From: T1Sed10-7 sp040904745
GTDB taxonomy: Bacteria > Actinomycetota > Nitriliruptoria > Nitriliruptorales > Nitriliruptoraceae
Direction: 5' to 3'
Assembly: GCA_040904745.1 (NCBI GenBank)
Contig: JBBDSW010000183.1
Location: 1-64,000 of the forward strand
DNA: 64,000 nucleotides
Shown here: positions 43,758 through 51,776 of the stretch, one piece after another
How positions within the stretch are numbered: position 1 is the first letter of the stretch
Layout: the number at the start of each line of letters is the position of its first letter
The notes under the pieces: generated by a model
Databases searched by the model: none
What the model was told of the DNA's origin: nothing
Seen by the model: only the letters and a program-made list of their open reading frames with translations
Program-made: the position numbers and the translations under genes

Positions 43758-44720
43758 GTGTCATCGGTGCCCGACCCCATGCTCGCCCCCATGGGCTCGC
43801 CCTCCTGGTTCGTCGAGGCGCTGCAGGCCCCATGCGACCGGGGCCGAGTGGCCGTCGACGGCGCGGAGGTCGCCTGGCTGGCGTGGGGCTCGCGCGGTGA
43901 TCCGACGCTGGTGCTGGTCCACGGAGGGGCCGCCCATGCCCGCTGGTGGTCGGCGATCGGTCCGAGCCTGGCGCGCAACCACCGCGTCGTGGCGGTCGAC
44001 CTCTCCGGCCACGGGGACAGCGACCGACGCGACCGCTACGACGCGGCGCAGTGGGCAGAGGAGATCCTGGCGGCGGCGGAGGACGCCGGCGAAGGCGGCC
44101 GCCCCCTGGTCGTCGGGCACTCGATGGGGGGGTTCATCACGATCGTGCTCGCCGCCAACCACGGTGATGCGCTCGCCGGCGCCGTCATCCTCGACGCCCC
44201 GCTCCGGCGGCCCGACCCGGAGTCGGAGGAGGGGCGTGACGGGCGGATGTTCCGTCAGCCGAAGACCTATCCCGACCTTGCCACCGGCATGGAGCACTTC
44301 TACCTCGTGCCGCCCCAGCCGTGCGAGAACGTCTGGCTGCTGGAGTACATCGCCCGGCAGAGCCTGACCGAGACCCGGACCGGTTGGACGTGGAAGTTCG
44401 ATCCGCGGGTGTTCACCGCCCGTGCCGGCCTGTCGCATCCGAGCCAGTTCGCGCCCCAGCTCGCACGGGCCGGCTGTCGGATGGCCGTCGTCAACGGCGA
44501 GCGTTCGGCGATCGTCGATGACTCCGTGCGCGAACACATGGCGGAACTCCTAGCGGGCGCCCCGGCCGCCGCCGCCGGCGTTCCGATGCTGGAGGTCCCC
44601 GAAGCGCATCATCATCTGCTCCTCGACCAACCGCTCGCGGTCGTGACCGCCGTGCGGGGGGTCCTGGCCGCCTGGCGGCCGATCGGGCAGGCGCCGGCTG
44701 AGGTCACCAGCCAGCGGTGA
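43758..44720 (+). CDS. Alpha/beta-hydrolase
   Basis: 320 aa. The oxyanion-loop motif LVHGGAAHARWW, the nucleophile elbow GHSMGG with the catalytic Ser, a cap region (RMFRQPKTYPDLATG) and a late AHHHLLLDQP with the catalytic His are visible. The substrate is unknown. GTG 43758 has GGAGG at about 8-nt spacing. Confidence 0.87.
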   Translation: MSSVPDPMLAPMGSPSWFVEALQAPCDRGRVAVDGAEVAWLAWGSRGDPTLVLVHGGAAHARWWSAIGPSLARNHRVVAVDLSGHGDSDRRDRYDAAQWAEEILAAAEDAGEGGRPLVVGHSMGGFITIVLAANHGDALAGAVILDAPLRRPDPESEEGRDGRMFRQPKTYPDLATGMEHFYLVPPQPCENVWLLEYIARQSLTETRTGWTWKFDPRVFTARAGLSHPSQFAPQLARAGCRMAVVNGERSAIVDDSVREHMAELLAGAPAAAAGVPMLEVPEAHHHLLLDQPLAVVTAVRGVLAAWRPIGQAPAEVTSQR

Positions 44721-44736
44721 GCCCACCTCGGACCGA

Positions 44737-45672
44737 TCAGAGCTTGCGGAGCCACACCCGCTCGACCGCATGGTCCGGGCCCTTGCGAAGTACGAGATCG
44801 GCGCGGTTGCGGGTCGGCAGGATGTTCTGGACGAGGTTGCGGCCGTTGATGCGTTCCCAGATCCCCTTCGCCTCGGCGTCGGCCTCGTCGTCGGACAGGT
44901 TCGCGTAGCGCGAGAAGTAGGATCGCGGATCCTGGAAGGCGGTGTCGCGAAGCTTGCGGAACCGCTGGACGTACCAGTGGCGCACGTCCTCCTCGTCCGC
45001 GTCGACGTAGAGCGAGAAGTCGAAGAAGTCCGACACGAACACCCGACGGTCGCTGTCCGTGCTGGTCTGGAGCACGTTCAGGCCCTCGACGATCAGGATG
45101 TCCGGCTGGCTGACCTCCACGGACGGCTCCGGGAGGACGTCGTAGTGCAGGTGTGAGTACACGGGGGCCCGCACCCGCGTCGCTCCGGCCTTGATCTCGC
45201 CGACGAAACGCACGAGTGCAGCGGTGTCGTAGGACTCGGGGAACCCCTTGCGATCCAACAGACCCCGTCGTTCGAGTTCGGCGTTGGGGTAGAGGAACCC
45301 GTCGGTGGTCACCAGCGCCACCTCGGGATGGTTCGGCCACCTGGCGAGGAGCGCCTGGAGGATGCGTGAGGTCGTGGACTTGCCCACTGCGACCGACCCT
45401 GCGACGCCGATCACGAACGGGACCTTGTCGGCGGTCGAGCCGAGGAAGGTGCGTGTCGCGCGGTGGAGATCCTGGGTCGCACCCACGTAGAGGCTCAGGA
45501 GGCGGGACAGGGGGAGGTAGACGTCGGCGACCTCGTCGAGCGAGATGTCCTCGTTGATCCCCCTGAGCTGTCGGAGGTCCTCCTCGGTCAGCGTCAGCGG
45601 GGTGGTCGGCCCCAGCCTGGCCCACGAGGCGCGGTCGAGCGCCACCCACGGCGACGGGTCGATGCTCTCCAC
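44737..45672 (-). CDS. coaA: Type I pantothenate kinase
   Basis: First enzyme of CoA synthesis, phosphorylating pantothenate. From GTG 45672 the protein is 311 aa, the normal length. It has Walker A GVAGSVAVGKST (89-100), TTDGFLYPN, RKGFPESYD, YSHLHYDV and VEGLNVLQ, with RYANLSDDEA near the end. Residues read upstream of GTG 45672 are Arg/Pro-rich and not part of the family. Confidence 0.95.
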   Translation of the reverse strand: MESIDPSPWVALDRASWARLGPTTPLTLTEEDLRQLRGINEDISLDEVADVYLPLSRLLSLYVGATQDLHRATRTFLGSTADKVPFVIGVAGSVAVGKSTTSRILQALLARWPNHPEVALVTTDGFLYPNAELERRGLLDRKGFPESYDTAALVRFVGEIKAGATRVRAPVYSHLHYDVLPEPSVEVSQPDILIVEGLNVLQTSTDSDRRVFVSDFFDFSLYVDADEEDVRHWYVQRFRKLRDTAFQDPRSYFSRYANLSDDEADAEAKGIWERINGRNLVQNILPTRNRADLVLRKGPDHAVERVWLRKL

Positions 45673-45834
45673 GTTGCGCCTCGCGGGGTCGGGTGGGCGT
45701 TGAGCGCGCAGACTAACGGGCCATCGAGGTGGCCATGCCCGCCACGGCACACCGGCCCACGGGCGGCCACGGCCGTGCGCGTCGGTGGCTCCCTCACGCG
45801 GGTGGACCGTCGCGGTTGCGCGGATCCTGGGTTC

Positions 45835-48060
45835 ATGGGCGACACTACGCGGGGCGTTGACGCACCCACCGCGATGCCAGGTGGCACCGGCTCGCTCCAC
45901 ACCGCGCCGTCGCCCGCGGTACCCGACCTGGAGGCTCCCCGCCTCGTGAACCTCGCCGATCGTCCCCTCGTGGTCCAGCGGCTGCTGTCGGCAGCCATCG
46001 TCGTGCTGATCGTGCCCGTGGTGGTGGCACTCGGCTCCGTCGCGGAGGAACAGCCGATCCGTGCCGGTGAGCCGGCACCGCGGACGGTCTTCGCCGAGGA
46101 GCAGGTGGCCGTCACCGATGAGGCGGCCAGCGACACGGCCCGGCGCACGGCAGCGGAGTCGGTCGAGCCCGTGCTGACGCCTGATCGTGCGGCACAGACC
46201 GCCATCGTCGAGGATGTCCGAGCGGTCTTCATCGCCACCCGCGAGGTCCGGGAGGGCGACGCCGACGGAGCGGATGGGGGAGACCTGGGCGGTGGATCAC
46301 CCCCGGCCGACGAACAGCGCGAACGACTGGACACCTTCGAGACGGAGCTGGACGCGGATGTCATCGCCGCGCTCGTCTCGCTGTCGGACAACCAGCTGGA
46401 CGTCGTCGAGCGCGAGACGATCGCGATCGCCCAGGAACTGGCGCGCGAACGGGTCGAGGAGGAGGGCGTCGACGCCCTCCTCGACGACACGTTGCCCGTC
46501 GAGTTGGCGCTTCGCTCCCTGCCGGGCGACGCCGGGCCGGAGATCGTGGCTCCGGTGCTGCGCCAGATGATGCGCCCCACCGTCACCGTCGACCCGGATG
46601 CCACCTCGGCAGCTCGGCAACGCGCTGCCGAGAGCGTCGAGGACGTGACCCAGACCTGGCGTGCGGGGGAAGCCATCGTGCGCGAGGGCCAGGTCGTCGA
46701 TCCTCTGGCGGAGCGGGCGATCGAGGAGCTGGGGCTCACGGGAGGGAGTCCGTGGCTGTCCTGGTTGGCGGCGACGGCAGCCATGCTGATGGTCACGGTC
46801 GTCGCCGCGATCTACCTCGCGCGGATGCAGCCGCGGGTGTGGGTGAGCAGCAAGAAGCTGGTGCTGCTCGCCTCGCTGGTCGTCGCCTACGCGGTCCTGG
46901 TCGTCGGGGTCACCGCCGTCGTGGACGTGACCTCACCGGGATGGCTGTTCGCCGTGCCTGCGGGGGCGCTGGCGATGCTGGTCGCGCTCCTGATCCATCC
47001 GGTGATCGGCATCGCCACGATGCTGCCGGCCGCCGTCCTCGTCCTGCTCGTGCGCCCGAACGCCGGGTCGGTGGCGCTGTTCGCCGCCATCGTCGTGCTG
47101 ATCAGCGTCCCGCTGACCACCGACATGGCCAAGCGCTCCGACCTGCGCTCCGCGACGCTCCGGGCGGGCTTGTCGTACCCGGTGGCCGCCGCGGTCACCG
47201 TGCTGGTGTTCGGGCCGGAGGATCAGCTCCTGATCGCGGTCGCTGCCGGTGCGCTGAACGGCGTGGTCACGGCGCTCGCGGTCCAGGGCGCGATGCCCTT
47301 CCTGGAGACCCTGTTCCGGCTGCCGACGGTCACGGCGCTCCTCGACCTCGCCGATCGGAACCACCCGTTGCTCCGGGAGCTGGAGACCAAGGCGCTCGGC
47401 TCCTACAACCATTCGGTGATGGTGGCGTCGCTGACCGAGCGTTCCTGTCGGGCGATCGGTGCGGACGCCCTCCTCGGCAGCGTGGCGGGGCTGTACCACG
47501 ACATCGGCAAGGTCCGCCAGCCGCACTTCTTCATCGAGAACCAACAGGGCATCGCCAACCCGCACGACGAGCTCGAGCCGCGCGTGTCCGCCACGATCAT
47601 CCAGAACCACGTCGTCGACGGGGTCGAGATGGCGATCGAGCATCGGTTGCCGCCGGAGGTGGTGGCCTGCATCGGTAGCCATCACGGCACCATGCTCGTC
47701 AGCTACTTCTACGACAAAGCGGTCCAGGCGTCCGGTGGCGACCGAGATGCCGTCGACGAGGCCGCGTTCCGCTACCGGGGGAGCAAGCCGCACAGCAAGG
47801 AAGCGGCACTGCTGTTGTTCGCCGACTGCTGCGAGGCGACGACGCGGGCGATGGCGATGTCGCGTGGCACCCTGCCGCGCGAGGAGATCGAGACCACGGT
47901 GGACCGGTTGCTCCAGGAACGCCTCGACGACGGGCAGTTCGAGGAGGCCGACCTCACGTTCCGCGAACTCATGACCGCGCGCGAGACCCTGGTCGAGTCC
48001 CTGGTCGGCATCTACCACCCGCGCATCGCCTACCCACAGAAGGGTGCGGTGCCGTCCTAG
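45835..48060 (+). CDS. PgpH/YqfF-type 7TM-HD phosphohydrolase (cyclic-di-AMP phosphodiesterase)
   Basis: 741 aa. After one helix (about 44-64) comes the large outer 7TMR-HDED domain (about 65-300), then a seven-helix region (about 305-495) and a cytoplasmic HD domain with H555-D556 in GLYHDIGK and later IGSHHGT. Family members hydrolyse c-di-AMP. In firmicutes the gene usually precedes ybeY and phoH relatives; here it stands alone beside coaA. ATG 45835 gives the usual N-terminus. Confidence 0.92.
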   Translation: MGDTTRGVDAPTAMPGGTGSLHTAPSPAVPDLEAPRLVNLADRPLVVQRLLSAAIVVLIVPVVVALGSVAEEQPIRAGEPAPRTVFAEEQVAVTDEAASDTARRTAAESVEPVLTPDRAAQTAIVEDVRAVFIATREVREGDADGADGGDLGGGSPPADEQRERLDTFETELDADVIAALVSLSDNQLDVVERETIAIAQELARERVEEEGVDALLDDTLPVELALRSLPGDAGPEIVAPVLRQMMRPTVTVDPDATSAARQRAAESVEDVTQTWRAGEAIVREGQVVDPLAERAIEELGLTGGSPWLSWLAATAAMLMVTVVAAIYLARMQPRVWVSSKKLVLLASLVVAYAVLVVGVTAVVDVTSPGWLFAVPAGALAMLVALLIHPVIGIATMLPAAVLVLLVRPNAGSVALFAAIVVLISVPLTTDMAKRSDLRSATLRAGLSYPVAAAVTVLVFGPEDQLLIAVAAGALNGVVTALAVQGAMPFLETLFRLPTVTALLDLADRNHPLLRELETKALGSYNHSVMVASLTERSCRAIGADALLGSVAGLYHDIGKVRQPHFFIENQQGIANPHDELEPRVSATIIQNHVVDGVEMAIEHRLPPEVVACIGSHHGTMLVSYFYDKAVQASGGDRDAVDEAAFRYRGSKPHSKEAALLLFADCCEATTRAMAMSRGTLPREEIETTVDRLLQERLDDGQFEEADLTFRELMTARETLVESLVGIYHPRIAYPQKGAVPS

Positions 48061-48344
48061 CCGCGCGGATCCTGGCCGAGTGCGAAGCCGGCGTCGAGGA
48101 CGTCCTCGGCGTAGGACCGGAAGGCGATGACGGTCTCCGAGCCCCGGATGCCGTCGACCTTGCCGATGCCCGCCGTGACGACGTCGGCGAGCTCCTCGTT
48201 CCGGGGCACCTTGACCTTCACGATCAGGTCGTAGCGACCCGTGACCGAGTAGACCTCGGTGACGCCGTCGAGGTGGCACAGCGTCTCGGCTACCTCAGGG
48301 ACCCGGTCGACCTCGACATCGAGCAGCACGAAGGCGGTGATCAC
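48057..48344 (-). CDS. Stand-alone Lrp/AsnC ligand-binding (RAM) domain
   Basis: 95 aa: ITAFVLLDVEVDRVPEVAETL, then VTEVYSVTGRYDLIVKVKVP, the ferredoxin-like RAM fold of Lrp regulators without the DNA-binding part. Such stand-alone domains form oligomers that bind amino acids. GTG 48344 follows GAGGAG. The last 4 nt overlap the convergent PgpH gene. It is divergent from an alkyltransferase-like gene. Confidence 0.85.
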   Translation of the reverse strand: MITAFVLLDVEVDRVPEVAETLCHLDGVTEVYSVTGRYDLIVKVKVPRNEELADVVTAGIGKVDGIRGSETVIAFRSYAEDVLDAGFALGQDPRG

Positions 48345-48382
48345 GGTGGGGCTCCTCGGCGCACGGGTGCCGCATGGCCTCC

Positions 48383-48388
48383 TACGGT
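48383..48388 (+). promoter_or_regulatory. Putative -10 (TACGGT) of the alkyltransferase-like gene
   Basis: TACGGT lies 29 nt before GTG 48418 in the divergent intergenic region, with GGGAGG nearer the start. Confidence 0.35.
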
Positions 48389-48417
48389 AGTCGTCGAGCG
48401 CCGGGCGGGAGGTTGGC

Positions 48418-48732
48418 GTGTCAGGCGGACCCGACGGCAGGTCACGGTCGCCGTTCGCGCGCCGCGTGCTCGCGGTCGTCGATGCGACCGGTCCCGGTGA
48501 CCTGCTCACCTACGGCGAGGTGGCACGCGAAGCCGGACGGCCGGGCGCCGCTCGGGCGGTCGGACAGGTGCTCCGCCGCGATGGTGGCACGCGGCCCTGG
48601 TGGCGGGTCATCAGCAGCACCGGGAGGCTCGTTCCGGGGCTCGAGGAGGAGCACGCCGCGTTCCTGCTCTCGGAGGGGGTCACCTGCGTGGACGGTCACG
48701 TCGTGGCCCACCAGCGCGTCCGGGCACGGTGA
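48418..48732 (+). CDS. Alkyltransferase-like protein (MGMT DNA-binding domain) with PWWR in place of PCHR
   Basis: 104 aa with the MGMT winged-helix domain: GDLLTYGEVAREAGRPGAARAVGQVLRRDGG then P60-W61-W62-R63-VISSTGRLVPG. True alkyltransferases have the acceptor Cys in PCHR and bacterial ATL proteins usually have PWHR. Here both Cys and His are Trp, so no alkyl transfer is possible. ATL proteins bind O6-alkylguanine and flag it for nucleotide excision repair; that role is inferred. GTG 48418 is preceded by GGGAGG. Confidence 0.85.
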   Translation: MSGGPDGRSRSPFARRVLAVVDATGPGDLLTYGEVAREAGRPGAARAVGQVLRRDGGTRPWWRVISSTGRLVPGLEEEHAAFLLSEGVTCVDGHVVAHQRVRAR

Positions 48733-49023
48733 GTGTGCGCTGAACGCACGTCAAGGTGGTTTCGGGAGGACGCACCAGGCATCGTGCGTTGTCACGGTTA
48801 CGGCTCGGAGAAGGCCACCGCTCCCCGATCGCCCCGTCCGGACGCCCACCATCTCGACGATCGCCGAGGGTGGTCCCCCGGCGAAGGTCGGCACCACCGG
48901 CCTCGCAGCTCCGAACCACATGTGCGAGGGTCGGCAACGAAGCCATCCTCATCCGCCGCACCCGCTCCCAGGTTCAGGCGTGCCCGCACGCAGGACCATC
49001 TTGCCCTACCGCTAGGAGGCTAG
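48733..49023 (+). other. Leader region of the first sigma gene
   Basis: 291 bp with no believable gene on either strand. Near the end GCTAGGAGGCTAG contains a strong GGAGG just before GTG 49024 and is itself a short palindrome (CTAG-GAGG-CTAG) that could partly mask the ribosome site. No clear -10/-35 pair was recognised. Confidence 0.4.
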
Positions 49024-50187
49024 GTGAACCCCACCGATCTCCCGACCGCCGAGGTCGCCGTCGAGGAACTCCTCGAGCGCTCCTCCGAGCGCGGCTACGT
49101 GCTGCTCTCGGAGCTCCAGGAACTCCACGTTCCCGAACTCCACGGGGACACGTGGGTCGACGACGCCATCGTCACCGCAACCGACCAGGGCATGCAGGTC
49201 ATCGATGATGTCGCCGACGATGCCCCCGAGGAGGTCGTCAGTGATGCCTCGGCAGCGCTGACCACCGACCTCGTGCGCCAGTACCTCAACGACGCCGGCC
49301 GTCACGCCCTGCTGACCAAGGAGGACGAGGCCGACCTCGCCAAGCGCTACCAGGCCGGCATGTCCGCCGACCAGCTCCTCAAGGACCTCAGCGACCAGCT
49401 CACACGGTCGCGCAAGGTGCGCCTCAAGCGCATCTCCCGTGATGGTGAGCGAGCGAAGGAGCGGATGGTCCAGGCCAACCTGCGCCTGGTCGTCCCTCAG
49501 GCTCGCAAGTTCTCCGGTCGCGACCTCGACTTCATCGAGCTGATCCAGGAGGGCAACCTCGGCCTCCTGCGTGCGGTCGAGAAGTTCGACCACACCAAGG
49601 GGTACAAGTTCTCCACCTACGCGGTCTGGTGGATCCGGCAGGCCCTGCAGCGCGGCGTCGCCAGTAAGGGGCGCACCATCCGTGTCCCGGCACACGTCTG
49701 GGAGCTGTACGGCAAGCTCCGTGCGGCCGAGCTGCGTCTGCGTCAGCAGAAGGGTGGCGATCCGAGCGAGGAGGAGGTCGCCGACGAGGTCGGCCTCACG
49801 GTCGAGCGCGTACGCGAGGTCCGTGACGCCATGCAGGAGCTCGTGAGCCTGGACCGTCCCATCGGTGAGGACGGCGACGCAACCATGGGTGACCTCATCG
49901 CGGACACCGGGCAGATCGACCCCGCGGACACCGCGCTGGAGGGTGACGCGCTCAGTCAGATCGATGCCGCGCTGAAGGCACTCGACGACCGCGAGCGCAT
50001 CATCCTGATCCTGCGCTTCGGTCTCGGTGGGCAGGAGCCGCAGACGCTCGAGGAGATCGGGGCGCACTTCGGCCTCACCCGAGAGCGGATCCGGCAGATG
50101 CAGAACCGAGCGCTCGCCAAGCTCCGACACCCCTCCCGGGCCCACAACCTCTCCGGCCTCCTCGACGTGCTGGACCGGGCCGCCTGA
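49024..50187 (+). CDS. Sigma-70 family factor, group-1-like (sigma 1 of three)
   Basis: 387 aa. Short region 1.1 (15-62, with RGYVLLSELQ and QGMQVIDD), region 1.2 (VRQYLNDAG), region 2 (RLVVPQARKF, DFIELIQEGNLG, FDHTKGYKFSTY), region 3 and region 4 (LTRERIRQMQNRALAKLRHPSR). It differs from primary factors by Pro158 in RLVVPQA, where Ser is normal, by V201 in YAVWW, and by Q209 at the position of E. coli T440, which reads the -12 base; Q206 equals Q437. In region 4.2 RQMQ replaces RQIE. GTG 49024 follows GGAGG. Confidence 0.93.
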   Translation: MNPTDLPTAEVAVEELLERSSERGYVLLSELQELHVPELHGDTWVDDAIVTATDQGMQVIDDVADDAPEEVVSDASAALTTDLVRQYLNDAGRHALLTKEDEADLAKRYQAGMSADQLLKDLSDQLTRSRKVRLKRISRDGERAKERMVQANLRLVVPQARKFSGRDLDFIELIQEGNLGLLRAVEKFDHTKGYKFSTYAVWWIRQALQRGVASKGRTIRVPAHVWELYGKLRAAELRLRQQKGGDPSEEEVADEVGLTVERVREVRDAMQELVSLDRPIGEDGDATMGDLIADTGQIDPADTALEGDALSQIDAALKALDDRERIILILRFGLGGQEPQTLEEIGAHFGLTRERIRQMQNRALAKLRHPSRAHNLSGLLDVLDRAA

Positions 50188-50207
50188 CCCGCACACGCCT
50201 ACGCTTC

Positions 50208-50243
50208 ACGGACGCCCGTCGGCACGCGCCGACGGGCGTCCGT
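50208..50243. terminator. Perfect 16-bp stem hairpin after the first sigma gene
   Basis: A 16-bp perfectly paired stem with a 4-nt loop (ACGC) begins 20 nt after the sigma stop. No T-run follows on either strand, so it is either a T-less terminator, as often found in actinobacteria, or an mRNA-stabilising structure. It ends 28 nt before the next start. Confidence 0.75.
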
Positions 50244-50271
50244 GCGAGTCATCGCCTGCGAGGAGCGAGCT

Positions 50272-51633
50272 GTGGATCGGACCGCGCTCACCCATCGACG
50301 TCTGCTGTGGGTCGTCGGGGTCCTGACGGTGGCCACGCTGGTCGCCCTGGTCCTCCTGTGGCCACGGCCGGCGACGCTGCCGGCGGAGGACGCGGACGCA
50401 GGCCCGGCGACGCTCATCGATGGCGAGATCGTCGCGGTCGAGCACTTCGCCGGTCAGGCCGACGAGATCGCGGGGCTGTCCGGCGAGATGGCGCGCATCG
50501 AGGTCGGGTTGCTCGACGGGCCCGACGCCGGGTCCGAGGTCACCCTCGAGGTCAACACCGACGGCTTCCCGGAGGTGCGTGTCGGGGACCGCGTCGCGCT
50601 GGACCGCACGACGGGACCGGACGGGGACGTCCAGTACTTCATCACGGACTTCCAACGGCTCCCGACCCTGCTGGTCCTCCTCGGATTGTTCGTGGTCACC
50701 GTGCTGGTGATCTCGCGCTGGCACGGGCTCCGATCACTGCTCGGCCTCGGGATCTCCCTGTTCATCGTCGTCCGCTTCATCGTGCCCGCCATCATCGCCG
50801 GGACGAGTCCGCCACTGGTCGCCTTCGTCGGCGCCATGGCGGTCATGGTGGTGACGCTGTACCTCACCCACGGCGTCAACGAGATGACCACCTCGGCGAT
50901 CGTGGGCACGGCTGGCGCCCTGGTCCTGACCATCGGTCTGGCTCTGATCTTCATCGAGCAGGGTCGCATCACGGGGTTCTCCTCCGATGACGCGGTGTTC
51001 GCGCGTTTCGCGGTCGAGGGACTCGATCTGCAGGGACTCGTCCTCGCTGGCCTGATCATCGCCGCACTCGGGGTGGTCGACGACGTGACCATCAGCCAGG
51101 CGTCGACCGTCTTCGCTCTGCATGACACCGACCGCGATCTCAGCTGGACGCAGCTGTTCACCCGCGCGATGAAGGTCGGTCGTGACCACATCGCTTCGGT
51201 CGTCAACACCCTCTTCCTGGCGTACACGGGGGCATCCATCGCGCTGCTGCTGCTGTTCCACACCGGCGGATTGCCCATCACGGAGATCCTCAACACCGAG
51301 GTCCTGGCGGTCGAGGTCATCAAGACCATCGTGGGATCACTCGGCCTGATCGCCGCCGTCCCCTTCACCACCGCGCTGGCGGCTTCGGTGGCGATCGGTC
51401 GGCTGCACGACGAGCGCCCGTCCGACGCTGGACCTCCTGCCACGAATGGGCCCGAGCCGGGTACCGGCGATGCTGGCCATGCGTCCACCGAACCCCTCGA
51501 TGACGACGAGCGCGCCCGACGCGCGTGGCAGCGCTACCTCGAACGGCACGGTGACGCGGGGGGCGGGTCGCCACCCTCGCCCGGTCCCCGTCCGTCTCAT
51601 GGGGCCGGGGACGACGACGGGCCGCGTCCCTGA
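50272..51633 (+). CDS. YibE/F-family membrane protein
   Basis: 453 aa. One N-terminal helix is followed by an outer beta-rich domain (about 45-125, with VRVGDRVALDR), then the YibE/F membrane region of about seven helices: ISRWHGLRSLLGLGISL, THGVNEMTTSAIVG, GVVDDVTISQASTVF, VVNTLFLAYTGASI. The C-terminal ~70 residues are a hydrophilic acidic tail. Function is unknown. GTG 50272 has GAGGAG at good spacing; an upstream GTG would place the hairpin inside the gene. Confidence 0.88.
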   Translation: MDRTALTHRRLLWVVGVLTVATLVALVLLWPRPATLPAEDADAGPATLIDGEIVAVEHFAGQADEIAGLSGEMARIEVGLLDGPDAGSEVTLEVNTDGFPEVRVGDRVALDRTTGPDGDVQYFITDFQRLPTLLVLLGLFVVTVLVISRWHGLRSLLGLGISLFIVVRFIVPAIIAGTSPPLVAFVGAMAVMVVTLYLTHGVNEMTTSAIVGTAGALVLTIGLALIFIEQGRITGFSSDDAVFARFAVEGLDLQGLVLAGLIIAALGVVDDVTISQASTVFALHDTDRDLSWTQLFTRAMKVGRDHIASVVNTLFLAYTGASIALLLLFHTGGLPITEILNTEVLAVEVIKTIVGSLGLIAAVPFTTALAASVAIGRLHDERPSDAGPPATNGPEPGTGDAGHASTEPLDDDERARRAWQRYLERHGDAGGGSPPSPGPRPSHGAGDDDGPRP

Positions 51634-51663
51634 CGGTGCGCTGACGTTCTCCGAACGGGCGCG

Positions 51664-51669
51664 TACCCT
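51664..51669 (+). promoter_or_regulatory. Putative -10 (TACCCT) upstream of the second sigma gene
   Basis: TACCCT lies 107 nt before GTG 51777, leaving a long leader. Lower confidence than the closer sites. Confidence 0.25.
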
Positions 51670-51776
51670 GCGCGGCCAGCCGAGGGTGGCTGGGCGCGGA
51701 CCGAGGTTGCTGGTGGGGTCGCGCCCGGATCGCCCGCCCGTTCGCCACCGAGCATGGACCGCAGGGAACCGACCAC

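Noticed and set aside
45463..45834. Upstream extension of the PgpH-type gene
   Set aside because: It would overlap coaA antisense and adds Arg/Gly-rich sequence not in the family; ATG 45835 gives the normal N-terminus.
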